Assembly (NCBI RefSeq): GCF_000090795.2 | Contig: NW_003546317.1 | Location: 9,316 to 73,315 of the forward strand | Reading direction: 5' to 3' | Origin: Amphimedon queenslandica | Taxonomy: Eukaryota; Porifera; Demospongiae; Haplosclerida; Niphatidae | Length of the DNA: 64,000 nucleotides | In this document: positions 61,720-64,000 of the stretch, one piece after another | Numbering within the stretch: the first letter of the stretch is position 1 | How the letters are laid out: every line of letters begins with the position of its first letter | Notes under the pieces: generated by a model | Told to the model about the DNA's origin: nothing | Seen by the model: the letters and a program-made list of their open reading frames with translations, nothing else | Database searches by the model: none | Translations under genes and position numbers: made by a program

Positions 61720-64000
61720 TTATTCAACACTTGAATCAGAGTCACTAGTATATGAACGAGATCTCTTTCGTGATGGAGGCGATCTATTCCTCCTTCTTGG
61801 AGGACTGTCCCTCCTGTATCTCTCATGGGATCTATTCCTCTGTCGCCTTGAAGGTGAACTGGGCTGCTTTATTCTCCTTATTGGTGACCTGTCACGCCCT
61901 CTAGAAGGTGAGTGACCACGTCTCCTCGCTGGAGATTGTGGAGGTGATGACGACCTCTTTCTCTCTCTTCTTCTTCTTCTTTCTTCAGGTGATTGCTGTC
62001 TCCTCCTCACTGGAGATGCTGGAGGTGATGACGACCTCTTTCTCTCTCTTCTTCCTCTTCTCTCTTCGGGCGATTGCTGTCTCCTTCTCACTGGAGATGC
62101 TGGAGGTGATGACGACCTCTTCCTCTCTCTTCTTCCTCTTCTTTCTTCAGGTGATTGCTGTCTCCTCCTCACTGGAGATGCTGGAGGTGATGACGACCTC
62201 TTTCTCTCTCTCCTTCCTCTTCTTTCTTCAGGTGATTGCTGTCTCCTCCTCACCGGAGATGCTGGAGGTGATGATGACCTCTTTCTCTCTCTCCTTCCTC
62301 TTCTCTCTTCAGGTGATTGCTGTCTCCTCCTCACCGGAGATTGTGGAGGTGATGACGACCTCTTTCTCTCTCTCCTTCCTCTTCTCTCTTCGGGCGATTG
62401 CTGTCTCCTTCTCACTGGAGATGCTGGAGGTGATGACAACCTCTTTCTCTCTCTTCTTCCTCTTCTCTCTTCAGGCGATTGCTGTCTCCTCCCTTTCCTC
62501 TGTACAGGTGAACGTTGTCTTCTAACAGGAGAATGTGGCGGTGATGAAGAAGACCTCCTTCTCTCTCTTCTCTCATCAGGTGAGCTGGATTCTTGTCGCT
62601 TTCTTAACGGAGACAAAGACGATCTCTTTCTCTCTCTCCTTCCTTTCCTCTCTCCAGGTGAGACTTGTCTTCTTCTTGGTGGCGAACTCGACTCTTGCGG
62701 TTTATTTCTTTGTGGCGGTGAAGGAGAAGGATCATGGTGACGTTGAGGAGAAGGATTCCTTTTATTTAATCTTTGGTTAGGTTCGGGAGAATTGTGTCTG
62801 CCTCCTCTCTGTCTGGCTGTCTCTCTATGATGATCCTTTCCATTCCTTCTCTCTCCCTCATCTTCAGAGGAGCTGCTATGGCTGCCGTCAGATACCTCCT
62901 TCTTCTTTCTTCTTTTCTTATCTTTTGGTGAATTGCCAGATTCTTTTTTACCAGCACGCTTCTTTGCCTCCTTCCCTTTGCTTTCACTAATAAAAATAAA
63001 TAATAATAAATAAAAATAAATAATAATAGATAAAAATAAATAATAGATGTATGTATTTCTTACCCTTTCTGTTTCTCTCTCTTTCTTTTCCTTTTCTTCC
63101 TTTCATCATCAGAGTCTTCACTATCTGATTCTGAACTAGAGCCACTGCAGAAACAAAAATTATACTCATAATTAAACTAAAATCATAATAATTATAAAGA
63201 TAATTATAAAATACATGTGAGTAATCTCCTTTTATATTGCTACATTTTACCTGTCATCATCACTGCTTGAGCTGCTCTCCACTTTCTTCTTCTTTCTCAT
63301 CTTTTTCGCTTCCTTTTCCCTCAACCTACCGAAACTAAAATCAACTCAAACCACACTCATTACTCACTTAGCTTCAGCTGCTGCTCTCTCAGCTTTCAAT
63401 TTCTCCCTCTCTGCCTCCTCCTCCTCTCTCTTTGCTTTCCGTTCGGCAACTTTAGCTTGTTGTTCCAAGAAATCGAAGGCACTCCCCCCAACGTAGTCCT
63501 TTGATATGCCAAAGGCCTGGCGAATGTTTTCGTTCCTTTTTTCCATTTCAACGGCAAGATGGTGAGAGTCCATCATACCAGGTAGCGCTTGATACCCGTC
63601 GGCTAGTAGCTTCTGACGCAACGCTTCGACTTCTCTCTCTATCTCTGCAGGATCACATCTTTAAAAGATTATAATAGTTAATTATATTTTTTGCTAAAAA
63701 AATAATAATAGTGTGGAGTGGTCTGGGAAAAGTGACCTTAAGTCTATAGAGTTAAAGGCGATTTTCTCAGACCACGTATCATGATTATTAAATATAGGTG
63801 TGGTCTTCTTGTTAAGACCACGCCCACCATCACTAATCCCTTACTTTTCTTCTTCCATTGTTTCTCTCAGTTCAAGGCACTGTAGCTCTATCTTTCTCTT
63901 CCAGTTGTGCTCCATGAGCTCTTTGTTTGGAGCTTTGTGTAGCGTCCTTTCCAGTCTCGCCAGGTCCTCCTCGCTGTTGTACTCGACCTTGTCCTTTCTC
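61720..64000 (-). CDS. SRRM2: SRRM2/Cwf21-type SR-rich splicing factor, N-terminus outside window
   Basis: Five exons are visible (63845 to beyond 64000, 63368-63658, 63251-63325, 63064-63144, 61720-62986), all in phase. The Cwf21 region reads YNSEEDLARLERTLHKAPNK, KIELQCLELRETMEEE, then HLAVEMEKRNENIRQAFGIS, typical of SRRM2 and yeast Cwc21, which bind Prp8 near the 5' splice site. A Lys/Glu coiled segment and a 420-residue Arg/Ser/Pro-rich last exon follow, with seven 27-residue repeats (RRRQQSPEERRGRRERKR..) and an RS-rich end KRSRSYTSDSDSSVE. It is much shorter than the vertebrate protein. The start codon lies beyond 64000. Confidence 0.9.
61915..62490 (-). repeat. 81-bp coding minisatellite, seven copies
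   Basis: Seven in-frame copies of an 81-bp unit encode RRRQQSPEERRGRRERKR plus SSSPPASPV. Copies are near-identical at DNA level, indicating recent expansion or homogenisation. Confidence 0.9.

Noticed and set aside
61908-62780. Long plus-strand hydrophobic ORF (Leu/Phe/Ser-rich)
   Set aside because: It is the antisense of the Arg/Ser repeats of the SRRM2-like exon; repeat composition keeps the frame open.

Overview
The window is animal nuclear DNA from a compact, AT-rich genome, most likely a demosponge (Amphimedon queenslandica or a relative; this is inference, no search was run). Genes have many exons, introns are often 50-100 bp with GT-AG ends, and many products have clear human orthologues. 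I rebuilt about 20 genes exon by exon by keeping reading phase across splice sites. Nearly every reconstructed coding length is a multiple of three. The mean spacing is about 3.2 kb per gene.

Layout: a degenerate kelch gene (1-761, -); TAO kinase with 22 exons (1189-11445, -); two tandem iduronate-2-sulfatase-like genes (12257-16381, +); a phospholipase-D-like gene without HKD motifs (16624-18328, +); an unrecognised gene (18541-19901, +); THYN1 (20188-20877, -) head to head with HEATR6 (20998-26509, +); an Ig/mucin-like membrane protein with repeated cytoplasmic tyrosines (26862-28580, +); GTF2H1 (28761-31964, -) and RPL6 (32098-33364, -); DDX55 (33554-37250, +); three tandem 14-3-3 genes (37360-43232, +); USP30 (43425-48185, -) head to head with PRKRIP1 (48303-49400, +); a PP1 catalytic subunit (50152-54868, -) head to head with C1QBP (55086-57053, +); DENR (57181-59678, -) facing a small unrecognised gene (59938-60367, +); and an SRRM2/Cwf21-type splicing factor (61720 to beyond 64000, -).

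Most genes are housekeeping: transcription and repair (GTF2H1), ribosome and translation (RPL6, DENR, DDX55), splicing (SRRM2, PRKRIP1), mitochondria (USP30, C1QBP) and kinase, phosphatase and adaptor signalling (TAOK, PP1, 14-3-3). Several pairs share short head-to-head promoters carrying CACGTG, NRF1-like, CRE or YY1-like motifs. I see no operon-like biochemical system.

The least explained material is non-coding. Introns hold (ACATGT)n self-complementary repeats, about 180-bp tandem arrays carrying a perfect 20-bp palindrome inside elements with CAGGGTTTC ends, a hAT-like element with an exact 8-bp target duplication inserted in such an array, several MITE families, a near-perfect 55-nt palindrome, and polypyrimidine microsatellites expanded next to 3' splice sites. 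Two introns appear to be GC-AG. The lineage-specific proteins (Ig/mucin/tyrosine receptor, HKD-less PLD-like protein, two orphans) are the best candidates for new biology.
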